DNA of 6,745 nt from Clostridia bacterium (lineage in GTDB: Bacteria; Bacillota_A; Clostridia; Lachnospirales; Lachnospiraceae): positions 1 through 6,745 of the forward strand of contig JAAYYM010000498.1 of assembly GCA_012515365.1 (NCBI GenBank), read 5' to 3'. Position 1 is the stretch's first letter; every line of letters begins with the position of its first letter. This document shows, piece by piece, positions 1 through 5,574 of this stretch. The translations under genes and the position numbers were made by a program. Under the pieces are notes generated by a model. The model was not told where the DNA came from. It made no database searches and saw only the letters and a list, made by a program, of their open reading frames with translations.

Positions 1-399
1 GACTTGTGTCTGAATGTCGTTGACGGTCTTGTTGTATATGAAAAAGTCATTGAAAAGAGACTGCGCAGTGAGCTTCCGTTTATGGCTACAGAAAACATCA
101 TGATGGACGCTGTAAAAGCAGGTGGTGATCGACAGGAACTTCATGAGAGAATCCGTGAACTCTCCATGGAAGCAGGTAAAAATGTCAAGGTTAATGGTCT
201 GGATAATAACCTATTGGAATTAATAGCCAAAGATGACGCTTTTAATCTGTCCCTTGAGGATCTACAGAAAACAATGGATCCGGCCAAATATACAGGAAGA
301 GCCAAGGAACAAGTGGATGCTTTTCTTAAAAATGTCGTAGATCCTGTGCTTCAGGCAAATCAAGATTTGATAGGTATGAAGGCAGAGATTAATGTGTAG
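1..399 (+). CDS. purB: Adenylosuccinate lyase, C-terminal part (5' end outside window)
   Basis: This is the last 132 codons of adenylosuccinate lyase, a cytoplasmic enzyme of the fumarase/aspartase superfamily. It removes fumarate from SAICAR and from adenylosuccinate in purine and AMP synthesis. The reading frame is open from base 1, so the gene begins upstream; an apparent TTG start at position 4 is only a codon inside the gene. The segment ELPFMATENIMMDAVKAGG, followed by RQELHERIRELS and later by YTGRAKEQVDAFL, matches the C-terminal helical domain of the long, animal-like form of the enzyme as I remember it (PFMATENI, KAGG.RQ, FTGRA..QV). The active-site His and Ser loops lie in the missing upstream part. 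The gene ends in TAG and is followed by a long hairpin, which separates it from the sugar-uptake genes. The family call is firm; subunit type and activity cannot be judged from this fragment. Confidence 0.93.
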   Translation, partial: DLCLNVVDGLVVYEKVIEKRLRSELPFMATENIMMDAVKAGGDRQELHERIRELSMEAGKNVKVNGLDNNLLELIAKDDAFNLSLEDLQKTMDPAKYTGRAKEQVDAFLKNVVDPVLQANQDLIGMKAEINV

Positions 400-453
400 T
401 GACGTGTCATGTGTGGGATTGTGAAGAGTGATATGTCCTGACTGAACTATAAC

Positions 454-508
454 AATAATGGGGTTAATGATTCGAAATTAATGAATTCGAGTCGTTAACC
501 CCATTATT
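454..508 (+). terminator. Long hairpin, probable purB terminator
   Basis: A 23-bp stem is formed by 454-476 and 486-508, with a 9-nt loop (477-485). Every position pairs, counting two G.U wobbles. The core GGGGTTAA/TTAACCCC is GC-containing. The 3' side runs into ATTATTTA rather than a clean T run, so termination strength is uncertain. The A/T-rich ends would make it weakly functional on the opposite strand as well. It lies 55 bases after the purB stop. Confidence 0.7.
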
Positions 509-509
509 T

Positions 510-632
510 ATGATATTTTGAAATTCTTATCAATAGAGAATGTAGTTTTTTGATTCATAAAAAAGAGACTTGCTTTCAGATGAACGTTTCTTTTTGCAAA
601 AATAACACTAAAATAACAAATACAGAAAAAAC
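510..632. other. Non-coding spacer between purB and the regulator promoter
   Basis: This AT-rich stretch has no ORF with a ribosome binding site on either strand. Together with the sequence up to 756 it forms a gap of more than 300 bases between genes. The gap holds the purB terminator, a second hairpin (560-595), the regulator promoter (633-661), an operator (670-685) and a C/A-rich leader. I see no RNA gene and no recognisable riboswitch in it. Confidence 0.6.
560..595 (+). terminator. Second hairpin with T-rich 3' arm, possible terminator
   Basis: AAAAAGAGAC (560-569) pairs with GTTTCTTTTT (586-595) over 10 bp including one G.U pair, around a 16-nt loop. The 3' arm ends in five T residues, as in A-stem/U-tail terminators of Firmicutes. 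The stem is weak because most pairs are A-U. It could back up the purB terminator or insulate the regulator promoter about 40 bp downstream. Confidence 0.45.
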
Positions 633-661
633 TAGACAAACAAAAATAAACTAGTTATAAT
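633..661 (+). promoter_or_regulatory. Sigma-A-type promoter of the GntR regulator gene
   Basis: The -35 box TAGACA (633-638, five of six consensus bases) is followed by a 17-bp spacer and a perfect TATAAT (656-661). Transcription would start near 668. This leaves a leader of about 90 nt that is poor in G and rich in A and C. The 16-bp operator-like palindrome (670-685) begins at the predicted start site, which fits autorepression. Confidence 0.75.
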
Positions 662-669
662 ATTAAGAA

Positions 670-685
670 TACTAGTATACAAGTA
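670..685. promoter_or_regulatory. Operator-like palindrome at the regulator promoter
   Basis: TACTAGTATACAAGTA is a near-perfect inverted repeat centred on GTATAC; one symmetric pair of positions breaks the symmetry. Its exact reverse complement occurs at 1626-1641 at the second promoter. A GTATAC-centred palindrome is typical of sites bound by GntR/FCD-family dimers, for example UxuR/ExuR-like regulators. The site lies just downstream of the -10 box, where a bound protein would block initiation. That the adjacent GntR protein binds here is inferred. Confidence 0.75.
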
Positions 686-756
686 CATAGAAAATACAAC
701 TAAGATAAACAACACAACCGACACAACCAATCTTATCACCACTACATGGAGGCTTT

Positions 757-1434
757 ATGAAGACGTTAGAAAAGATGCCTGGGGAAACAGCAAGAGATTA
801 TGCAATCAGGGAAATCAGAGAGAACATCATATCGCTTGATCTGGAGCCCGGTACAGGAATCAGTGAAAATGAGATAGCCGGAGCATTGGGACTGAGCAGA
901 ACGCCTGTCCGAGAAGCGATTCAGGAACTAAATAAAGCAAGTATCATTGAAATTTTTCCACAAAGAGGAAGCTATGTGTCACTCATTGATCCAAAGCTTG
1001 TAGAGGAAGCAAGATTTTTAAGAAAGGTTTTGGATACAGCTGTTATTGAAAAAGCATGTGAGCTGGCAGAAAACACAGATATAGCAAAACTTGAAGAAAA
1101 TGTATCCTTGCAGGAATTTTATTTGCAGAATGCTGCAGCAAAACGTATATACGAATTAGATAATGAATTTCACCAGATGATATATTTTGCAGCAAAAAAG
1201 GATACGCTTTACTCACTTCGATCTACGATTATGATCCATTTTGACCGTGTTCGTTCACTGTCAATGACGACAGTCAAGGATATGAAGATCGTAAATGATC
1301 ACAGACAAATGCTTGAAGCAATCAAAAACAAGGATTCTGAGCTTGCGAAGCAACTGGTAGACAAACATCTGAACAGATACCAGATAGATGAGGCCGAAAT
1401 CAGACAGACACATCCAGAATACTTTAAGGTATAG
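757..1434 (+). CDS. GntR-family transcription regulator with FCD ligand domain
   Basis: This 225-residue protein has the usual length and layout of FadR-subfamily GntR regulators. Residues about 12-75 form the winged helix-turn-helix, with the hallmark LGLSRTPVREAIQEL (45-58) and the wing segment PQRGSYV (68-74). Residues about 83-212 form the all-helical FCD effector domain. Its expected metal-binding set is visible as D135 and H139 (ELDNEFHQ), H182 (NDHRQML) and H204 (DKHLNRY), so it probably binds a carboxylate ligand through a metal. ATG 757 is chosen because GGAGG lies at 748-752; the spacing is short, at 4 nt. The gene has its own promoter, with an operator at its start site that is repeated at the transporter promoter. 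It is therefore most likely a repressor of itself and of the uronate-uptake operon, relieved by a uronate or pathway intermediate. A UxuR/ExuR-like role is inferred from context rather than from sequence alone. Confidence 0.93.
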   Translation: MKTLEKMPGETARDYAIREIRENIISLDLEPGTGISENEIAGALGLSRTPVREAIQELNKASIIEIFPQRGSYVSLIDPKLVEEARFLRKVLDTAVIEKACELAENTDIAKLEENVSLQEFYLQNAAAKRIYELDNEFHQMIYFAAKKDTLYSLRSTIMIHFDRVRSLSMTTVKDMKIVNDHRQMLEAIKNKDSELAKQLVDKHLNRYQIDEAEIRQTHPEYFKV

Positions 1435-1467
1435 ACCGAGATCAACCAGACACATGCGGAGCATTAA
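1435..1467 (+). repeat. Degenerate in-frame echo of the regulator's C-terminus after its stop codon
   Basis: Directly after the TAG stop, the same frame reads T-EINQTHAEH and then TAA. The regulator itself ends EIRQTHPEYFKV. The DNA is also similar: 1394-1428 and 1437-1469 share the CCGA-ATCA, CAGACACAT and TTAAAG blocks. This looks like an old partial tandem duplication of the 3' end of the gene, or a former longer tail now cut off by the stop. It has no start codon or ribosome binding site of its own. Confidence 0.55.
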
Positions 1468-1553
1468 AGCTGCGGAGCGGTAATCGCGCCGGAAGCATCC
1501 GTGACATTTTAAATATAAACAATCCAAACTTCATAATTCGAATTTATTTGTAC

Positions 1554-1592
1554 AAAACGACCAAATTACGACTTGATAATTTAGTCGTTTTT
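1554..1592 (+). terminator. Rho-independent terminator after the GntR gene
   Basis: The left arm 1554-1568 pairs with 1577-1591 as an 8-bp outer stem (AAAACGAC/GTCGTTTT), one C.A mismatch and a 6-bp inner stem, around an 8-nt loop. The 3' arm ends in five T residues (1588-1592). It stops only 5 bases before the -35 box of the next promoter, so it cleanly separates the regulator transcript from the transporter operon. Confidence 0.8.
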
Positions 1593-1597
1593 ACGTT

Positions 1598-1626
1598 TAG
1601 ACAAATCCTATATATTGTGCTAATAT
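1598..1626 (+). promoter_or_regulatory. Promoter of the transporter-uxuA operon
   Basis: TAGACA (1598-1603), a 17-bp spacer and TAATAT (1621-1626) form a sigma-A-type promoter. A TGC immediately before the -10 (1618-1620) makes it an extended -10, compensating for the weaker hexamer. Both the -35 box with its following AAA/AAC bases and the spacer length match the regulator promoter at 633-661. Transcription would start near 1633, giving a leader of about 45 nt. Confidence 0.72.
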
Positions 1627-1641
1627 ACTTGTATACTAGTA
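1626..1641. promoter_or_regulatory. Operator-like palindrome at the operon promoter
   Basis: TACTTGTATACTAGTA is the exact reverse complement of the site at 670-685. It overlaps the last base of the -10 box and covers the predicted start point, a position typical for steric repression. Sixteen identical bases in the only two promoter regions of the window are strong evidence for a shared regulator site. The regulator is presumably the neighbouring GntR protein. Confidence 0.78.
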
Positions 1642-1677
1642 GAGAAGATAATAAATGAGTGCTAGGGAGGTAGATAT

Positions 1678-2676
1678 ATGAAAGCTTCAAAAATGGCAGC
1701 ATCATCAAAAAATGCAGGAACATCAGCAGGCGTAGTACAAGTGTTAGATGCAGCTAAGAAAAAAGAAAAAGCAAAAGCATACATCAAAAGATACTGGCAG
1801 TTATACGCTTTGTTACTCTTGCCAATGATTTATTTTTTGGTGTTTAAATATGAACCGATGTGGTTCGTACAAATCGCATTTAAGAAATTCCAGATCGGAA
1901 AGAGCGTCATGGAAATGCCATGGGCAAAGAATTACGGATTTGAGTATTTCATCAAGGCATTCTCAAACAGAGATTTCCTATACGCATTAAGAAATACCTT
2001 ATCACTGAATCTACTCGATCTTGTGGTTGGATTTCCGGTTCCTATCATATTTGCATTGATTATTAATGAACTTCGCATGAAACGATTTAAAAAATGCGTA
2101 CAGACAATTGCTTACATGCCGCACTTCCTGTCCTGGATCATTATCTATGGATTGGCACTGCAGTTATTTGCACCAACAGATGGATTGGTGAATATGGTAC
2201 TCGAGATGATCGGATTATCAAAAATTCCCTTCCTTGATAATCCGAACAATTGGGTCGCAACCTACATATTCTTAGGAGCATGGCAAAGCTTTGGATGGAA
2301 CTCAATCATCTATATCGCAGCCATGACCGGAATCAGTCCGGAGCTTTACGAAGCAGCATCAGTTGATGGTGCGGGTAGATTTAAGAAAATGTGGCACATT
2401 ACATTACCCGGGCTTAAACCAACGATCGTTGTACTGTTGATCATGCAGCTTGGTAATATCGTAGGAAGTAACTTTGACAGACCTTTCGCATTACAGAACA
2501 ATCTGGTTATGAGCACTGCAAACGTTATTTCAACGTTCGTATACAAAAACGGTATCCGAGGTTCACAATTTGAACTAACAACAGCCGTAGGTCTGTTCCA
2601 GTCAATCGTATGTGTATTCTTCCTGCTCTTTGCCAATTGGTTATCTCGTAAACTTGGCGAACGAGGAATCTGGTAA
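1678..2676 (+). CDS. lplB: ABC sugar transporter permease, LplB type (CUT1)
   Basis: This 332-residue inner-membrane protein is one half of the transmembrane channel of a carbohydrate ABC importer. It has a basic N-terminal tail (about 1-38, many Lys and Ala) and about six membrane segments near 41-57, 106-130, 143-164, 191-213, 249-265 and 303-322. The EAA loop that docks the ATPase is clear at 224-248, beginning YEAASVDGAG and ending ITLPGLKP. The PHFLSW and DRPFAL segments and the C-terminal GERGIW are, from memory, typical of the LplB branch, whose members sit next to YtcP-type permeases and LplA-type lipoproteins. ATG 1678 has AGGGAGG (1664-1670) at 7-nt spacing. It is the first gene of the operon, behind the operator-controlled promoter. 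Substrate is inferred from uxuA downstream to be a uronate-containing sugar. The symbol denotes the family, not proven orthology. Confidence 0.92.
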   Translation: MKASKMAASSKNAGTSAGVVQVLDAAKKKEKAKAYIKRYWQLYALLLLPMIYFLVFKYEPMWFVQIAFKKFQIGKSVMEMPWAKNYGFEYFIKAFSNRDFLYALRNTLSLNLLDLVVGFPVPIIFALIINELRMKRFKKCVQTIAYMPHFLSWIIIYGLALQLFAPTDGLVNMVLEMIGLSKIPFLDNPNNWVATYIFLGAWQSFGWNSIIYIAAMTGISPELYEAASVDGAGRFKKMWHITLPGLKPTIVVLLIMQLGNIVGSNFDRPFALQNNLVMSTANVISTFVYKNGIRGSQFELTTAVGLFQSIVCVFFLLFANWLSRKLGERGIW

Positions 2677-2821
2677 TCATCAAAGGAGAGTTCTCGTAAA
2701 ATGAGATACCCACGATATCATCGAGGGAGAGTTCTCATGAAATGAGATACCCACGATATCATCGAGGGAGAGTTCTCATGAAATGAGATACCCTCGATAA
2801 AAAAAGAGGAGGATATGTAAA
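2677..2821 (+). repeat. Three-copy 41-bp tandem repeat between the permease genes
   Basis: Copies start at 2685, 2726 and 2767; the third breaks off near 2799. A diverged lead-in (2677-2684) resembles the end of a unit, so the array begins right after the lplB stop. Copies 1 and 2 differ only at CTCGTAAAA versus CTCATGAAA. Each unit can form a small hairpin TCTCAT-GAA-ATGAGA; the copy 1 change keeps pairing as G.U. CCCACGAT can pair across an ATC loop with the following ATCGAGGG, with one A.A mismatch. In copy 3 the mismatch base is T (2794), so CCCTCGAT (2791-2798) pairs perfectly with ATCGAGGG at 2761-2768, enclosing that copy's small hairpin. No T run follows, so it is not an ordinary terminator. 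The array ends just before the next gene's GGAGG (2808-2812). A role in mRNA processing, stability or translation balance is possible but unproven. Confidence 0.9.
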
Positions 2822-3691
2822 ATGATTCAATCAAAAAAAGCAAAATTAGGAGACTGGGTGTTTGTATTTATTTGTATCATTATCAGCTTGGTCTGCCTGG
2901 TTCCGATGATAAATCTGTTAGCAAGATCATTAAGCTCACCTGAGCATTTGATACGCCATGAAGTATATTTGATCCCAAAGGGATTCAGTTTAGAAGCATA
3001 TAAGACGATCCTTGGAAATGCAAATTATATTAAGTCATTCTTTTTCACAGTAGTGCTGACCGCTATATGTACAGTTGCATCACTGGTCATGACGACGTTA
3101 TGTGCATATCCGCTGATCTTCAGCAAATTAAAAGGACGAAGCATCATCAACATCATTATCACGATTACAATGTTCTTCAATGCAGGTACGATTCCTAATT
3201 ACCTGTTGATGAGAAGCCTGAATATCCTGGATAGCCCATTATCCTTGATTTTACCCGGCGTACTGAACGTATACAACATGATTATCATGAGAAGCTTTTT
3301 CTACGGAATTCCGGATAGTATCCGCGAATCAGCAGAAATCGACGGAGCCAGCTTCTTCAAAATACTTTTAAACATCTACCTGCCGTTATCAAAACCTGTA
3401 TTTGCAACATTGGCACTGTTTTACGCAGTGGGACGTTGGAACGGTTACTCAGATGCATTGTTCTACATTAAGAACAAGGATTTCTTCCCATTACAGCTGT
3501 GGCTTTATAACTTGCTTCGCAATATCAATAATGTCGAAGTGGCAGCACAGGAAGGATTCTCAGCTCCTGGATTACAGGACTCACTTAAAACTGCGATCGT
3601 TATGTTTTCCACCATACCGATTTTGTGTATATATCCATTTTTACAAGGCTACTTCATTCATGGTGTTACATTAGGCGCAGTTAAAGAATAA
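2822..3691 (+). CDS. ytcP: ABC sugar transporter permease, YtcP type (CUT1)
   Basis: This 289-residue inner-membrane protein is the second half of the importer channel and should pair with the LplB-type permease upstream. Membrane segments are visible near 12-36, 71-96, 106-127, 139-160, 192-204 and 257-278. The EAA loop lies at 169-191, beginning ESAEIDGAS and ending YLPLSKP. The motifs NAGTIP (120-125), GRWNGYSDALFYI (204-216) and the terminal GVTLGAVKE are, from memory, characteristic of YtcP/LplC-like permeases. ATG 2822 has GGAGG at 2808-2812 with 9-nt spacing. It follows the 41-bp repeat array, and 35 bases separate it from the solute-binding protein gene, with no terminator between, so all are probably on one transcript. 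The family call is firm and the symbol is a family label; the sugar is inferred. Confidence 0.92.
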   Translation: MIQSKKAKLGDWVFVFICIIISLVCLVPMINLLARSLSSPEHLIRHEVYLIPKGFSLEAYKTILGNANYIKSFFFTVVLTAICTVASLVMTTLCAYPLIFSKLKGRSIINIIITITMFFNAGTIPNYLLMRSLNILDSPLSLILPGVLNVYNMIIMRSFFYGIPDSIRESAEIDGASFFKILLNIYLPLSKPVFATLALFYAVGRWNGYSDALFYIKNKDFFPLQLWLYNLLRNINNVEVAAQEGFSAPGLQDSLKTAIVMFSTIPILCIYPFLQGYFIHGVTLGAVKE

Positions 3692-3726
3692 TTGAAAACC
3701 AATTAAAAGTTTAAAGGGAGGTCAAA

Positions 3727-5457
3727 ATGAAAAAGAGATTAATTTCATTGTTACTTGCATCAACCATGTGTATTTCACTGGTAGGATGTAACAACGGCGC
3801 AACACAGCCAGTTTCAGACACACCTGCAGCAGAAGCTACAGAGGAAACAGAAGCAGCTACAGAGGATGGCACAGAAACAGAAGCAGCTACAGAGGTGGCT
3901 GACTCAGGATTAGTAGACGGAAAGTTTCCTGAAACAAAGAAAATCACTGTTGAAGTTTTCGACAGAGCAAATGATGGTGGTACAGATCCTACAAACAACA
4001 TGTACACCGAATATGTAAAAAAAGGTATGCTTGATAAGTACAATGTAGAAGTTGAATATGTAGCTGTTCCAAGATGGACAGAAGTAGAAGAAATCAACAA
4101 TCTGCTTGCAGCAGGTACAGCACCAGATATCTGTCTGACCTATGATTATGCATCCATTCAGACATACGCAGGTATGGACGCAGTTCATGATCTTTCAAGC
4201 TACATTGATGGATATAAAGATCTTCTTCCTAACCTTTGGGATTTCTTAGGCGAGACAAATCTTTACTGGGATAAAGATCCTGAAACAGGAGCGATCTACG
4301 CGATTGAAGGAAAAAGAGCTGTAACAAATCGTACAGTAGCATTTGTTCGTCAGGATTGGTTAAAGAAATTAGATATGGAAGCTCCTAAGACAACTCAGGA
4401 ATTCCATGACATGCTTGTAGCGTTCAAGGAGAATGCAGATACACTTCTTGGTTCTGATGCAGGTAAAATGGTACCTTTCTCTATGAGTACAGATGTAGGC
4501 TGGAGAGCTGGCGGACTCATCGAATCAAAGATGGATCCTGATATTACAGATAAAGAATTCTACATCAACAACTTCGATGAGAGATTCTTAACACAGAACG
4601 GTGCAAAAGAAGCAACACGTATCCTTAACGAATGGTACAACGAAGGGCTGATCTGGAACGATTTCGCACTTCATACAGCAGGTGATACAGCAGAAGACGA
4701 TATGATGAAGGCTGGCTATGTAGGAGCCATCTTCCACAACTGGGATTATGTATACAGAAACGGTGACGACAGCATCCAGGCTAACTTAAAGAGAGCTTAT
4801 GGCGATGATGCAGGTTATGTTGCAATCGAATGCTTCGAAGACAGCAAGGGTGGATATACAAAATATTCTTACTCAACAGCTGGAGATCGTAAGATCTTCT
4901 TCCCAAGCACAAATGAGGAACCAGTTGCATCTATGCTTTACTTAGATTTCATTACTTCACCAGAAGTTATCCAGTACTTACAGATTGGTGATGAAGGCGT
5001 TACACATAAAGTTCTTGAAGACGGAGCTTATGAAATTATTGCAGCTACAGGTGATCCAATCATGAATTCAGCTAACAACATTGATATGACGATCACATGT
5101 AACGGACTTCACTTAATGGACGCAGATGTAACACTGAAATCAATCGCACACAGCTATGCTGGTATTGATCCTGAATTAGTAATTACATCAAATGATATTT
5201 GTAACAATGACGCAAGAGCTCCTAAGAATGTACGTGTACCTTACATCACATCTCAAGAAGGTATTGGACCTGCTATGATCGAAAAGAGAGACATCATCTT
5301 TGATACATCTGTATCAGCTCCTGCAGATCAGTTTGATGCAGTATGGGATGCAGGTATGGAAGATTACTTAAGCTCAGGCGGTCAGGCAGTTATGGATGAA
5401 CGTAAAGAAAAATGGGAAGCTACATTCGGCGATGCAGAAATGCTTCCTGAGGAATAA
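3727..5457 (+). CDS. Extracellular solute-binding lipoprotein of the sugar importer (LplA-like)
   Basis: This 576-residue protein captures the sugar outside the membrane and hands it to the two permeases. Residues 1-20 are a lipoprotein signal (MKKR, hydrophobic core, lipobox LVGC), so C21 would be lipidated. Residues about 22-62 are a Thr/Glu/Ala linker with no large hydrophobic residues, containing a 10-residue internal repeat. The binding domain starts near 67; ITVEVFDR, then NNLLAAGTAPDICLTYD (124-140), is the usual family 1 solute-binding start. It is longer than the typical 400-450 residues of CUT1 binding proteins, as is usual for the LplA/YtcQ-like group found with LplB and YtcP permeases. 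ATG 3727 has GGGAGG at 3716-3721. A GC-rich hairpin after the stop may stabilise its message and reduce read-through, giving more binding protein than enzyme. Ligand specificity cannot be read here; an aldouronate or glucuronide is inferred. Confidence 0.92.
   Translation: MKKRLISLLLASTMCISLVGCNNGATQPVSDTPAAEATEETEAATEDGTETEAATEVADSGLVDGKFPETKKITVEVFDRANDGGTDPTNNMYTEYVKKGMLDKYNVEVEYVAVPRWTEVEEINNLLAAGTAPDICLTYDYASIQTYAGMDAVHDLSSYIDGYKDLLPNLWDFLGETNLYWDKDPETGAIYAIEGKRAVTNRTVAFVRQDWLKKLDMEAPKTTQEFHDMLVAFKENADTLLGSDAGKMVPFSMSTDVGWRAGGLIESKMDPDITDKEFYINNFDERFLTQNGAKEATRILNEWYNEGLIWNDFALHTAGDTAEDDMMKAGYVGAIFHNWDYVYRNGDDSIQANLKRAYGDDAGYVAIECFEDSKGGYTKYSYSTAGDRKIFFPSTNEEPVASMLYLDFITSPEVIQYLQIGDEGVTHKVLEDGAYEIIAATGDPIMNSANNIDMTITCNGLHLMDADVTLKSIAHSYAGIDPELVITSNDICNNDARAPKNVRVPYITSQEGIGPAMIEKRDIIFDTSVSAPADQFDAVWDAGMEDYLSSGGQAVMDERKEKWEATFGDAEMLPEE
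3844..3895 (+). repeat. 30-bp in-frame repeat in the lipoprotein linker
   Basis: The same 22 bases occur at 3844-3865 and 3874-3895, giving a 30-bp period that keeps the reading frame. It encodes ETEAATE twice (residues 40-46 and 50-56). Identity at DNA level, including synonymous positions, points to recent duplication or ongoing slippage in the flexible linker between the lipid anchor and the binding domain. Confidence 0.85.
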
Positions 5458-5501
5458 ATTTAGAGAAACATGATTTAAATAGTTAGAGAGTGAACTGTGA
5501 T

Positions 5502-5552
5502 GGGCGCTCCGAATGTGGGGCGCCCTTATCATAAAAAAAACTATGATTTTTT
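5502..5552 (+). terminator. GC-rich hairpin plus second weak hairpin, likely partial terminator
   Basis: GGGCGCTCC (5502-5510) pairs with GGGGCGCCC (5517-5525) over 9 bp with one G.U, around a 6-nt loop. Only TTAT follows, a poor U-tract. A second hairpin, ATCATA (5528-5533) with TATGAT (5542-5547) around an A-rich loop, runs into six T residues (5547-5552). No separate promoter for uxuA is apparent, so the pair probably attenuates rather than fully stops transcription after the binding-protein gene. Confidence 0.65.
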
Positions 5553-5574
5553 GAAATAGGAGGGTCAGTTCGGA

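Noticed and set aside
4..399. TTG at position 4 as a real start of a small protein
   Set aside because: The frame is open from base 1 and the sequence is clearly the interior of adenylosuccinate lyase.
1435..1467. Stop-codon readthrough extending the GntR protein
   Set aside because: The FCD domain is complete before the stop, no readthrough signal is recognisable, and the extension repeats the tail instead of adding a domain. An old duplication is simpler.
1261..1527. Reverse-strand ORF over the end of the regulator gene
   Set aside because: It is a shadow of the regulator's coding sequence, with no ribosome binding site and no recognisable product.
1633..1677. Riboswitch in the operon leader
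   Set aside because: The leader is only about 45 nt, with no conserved aptamer-like pairing, and control is adequately explained by the operator.
2685..2799. CRISPR-like array
   Set aside because: The units are directly adjacent with no unique spacers between them, and no cas gene is present. This is a plain tandem repeat.
3402..3674. A 90-codon + strand ORF inside the second permease gene
   Set aside because: It lies in another frame of a gene with intact family motifs and its product (rich in His, Cys and Trp) resembles nothing.
3711..4188. Reverse-strand ORFs of 129 and 92 codons opposite the lipoprotein gene
   Set aside because: They mirror the low-complexity linker and the start of a clear gene, have Ser/Val- or Cys-rich meaningless products, and lack ribosome binding sites.
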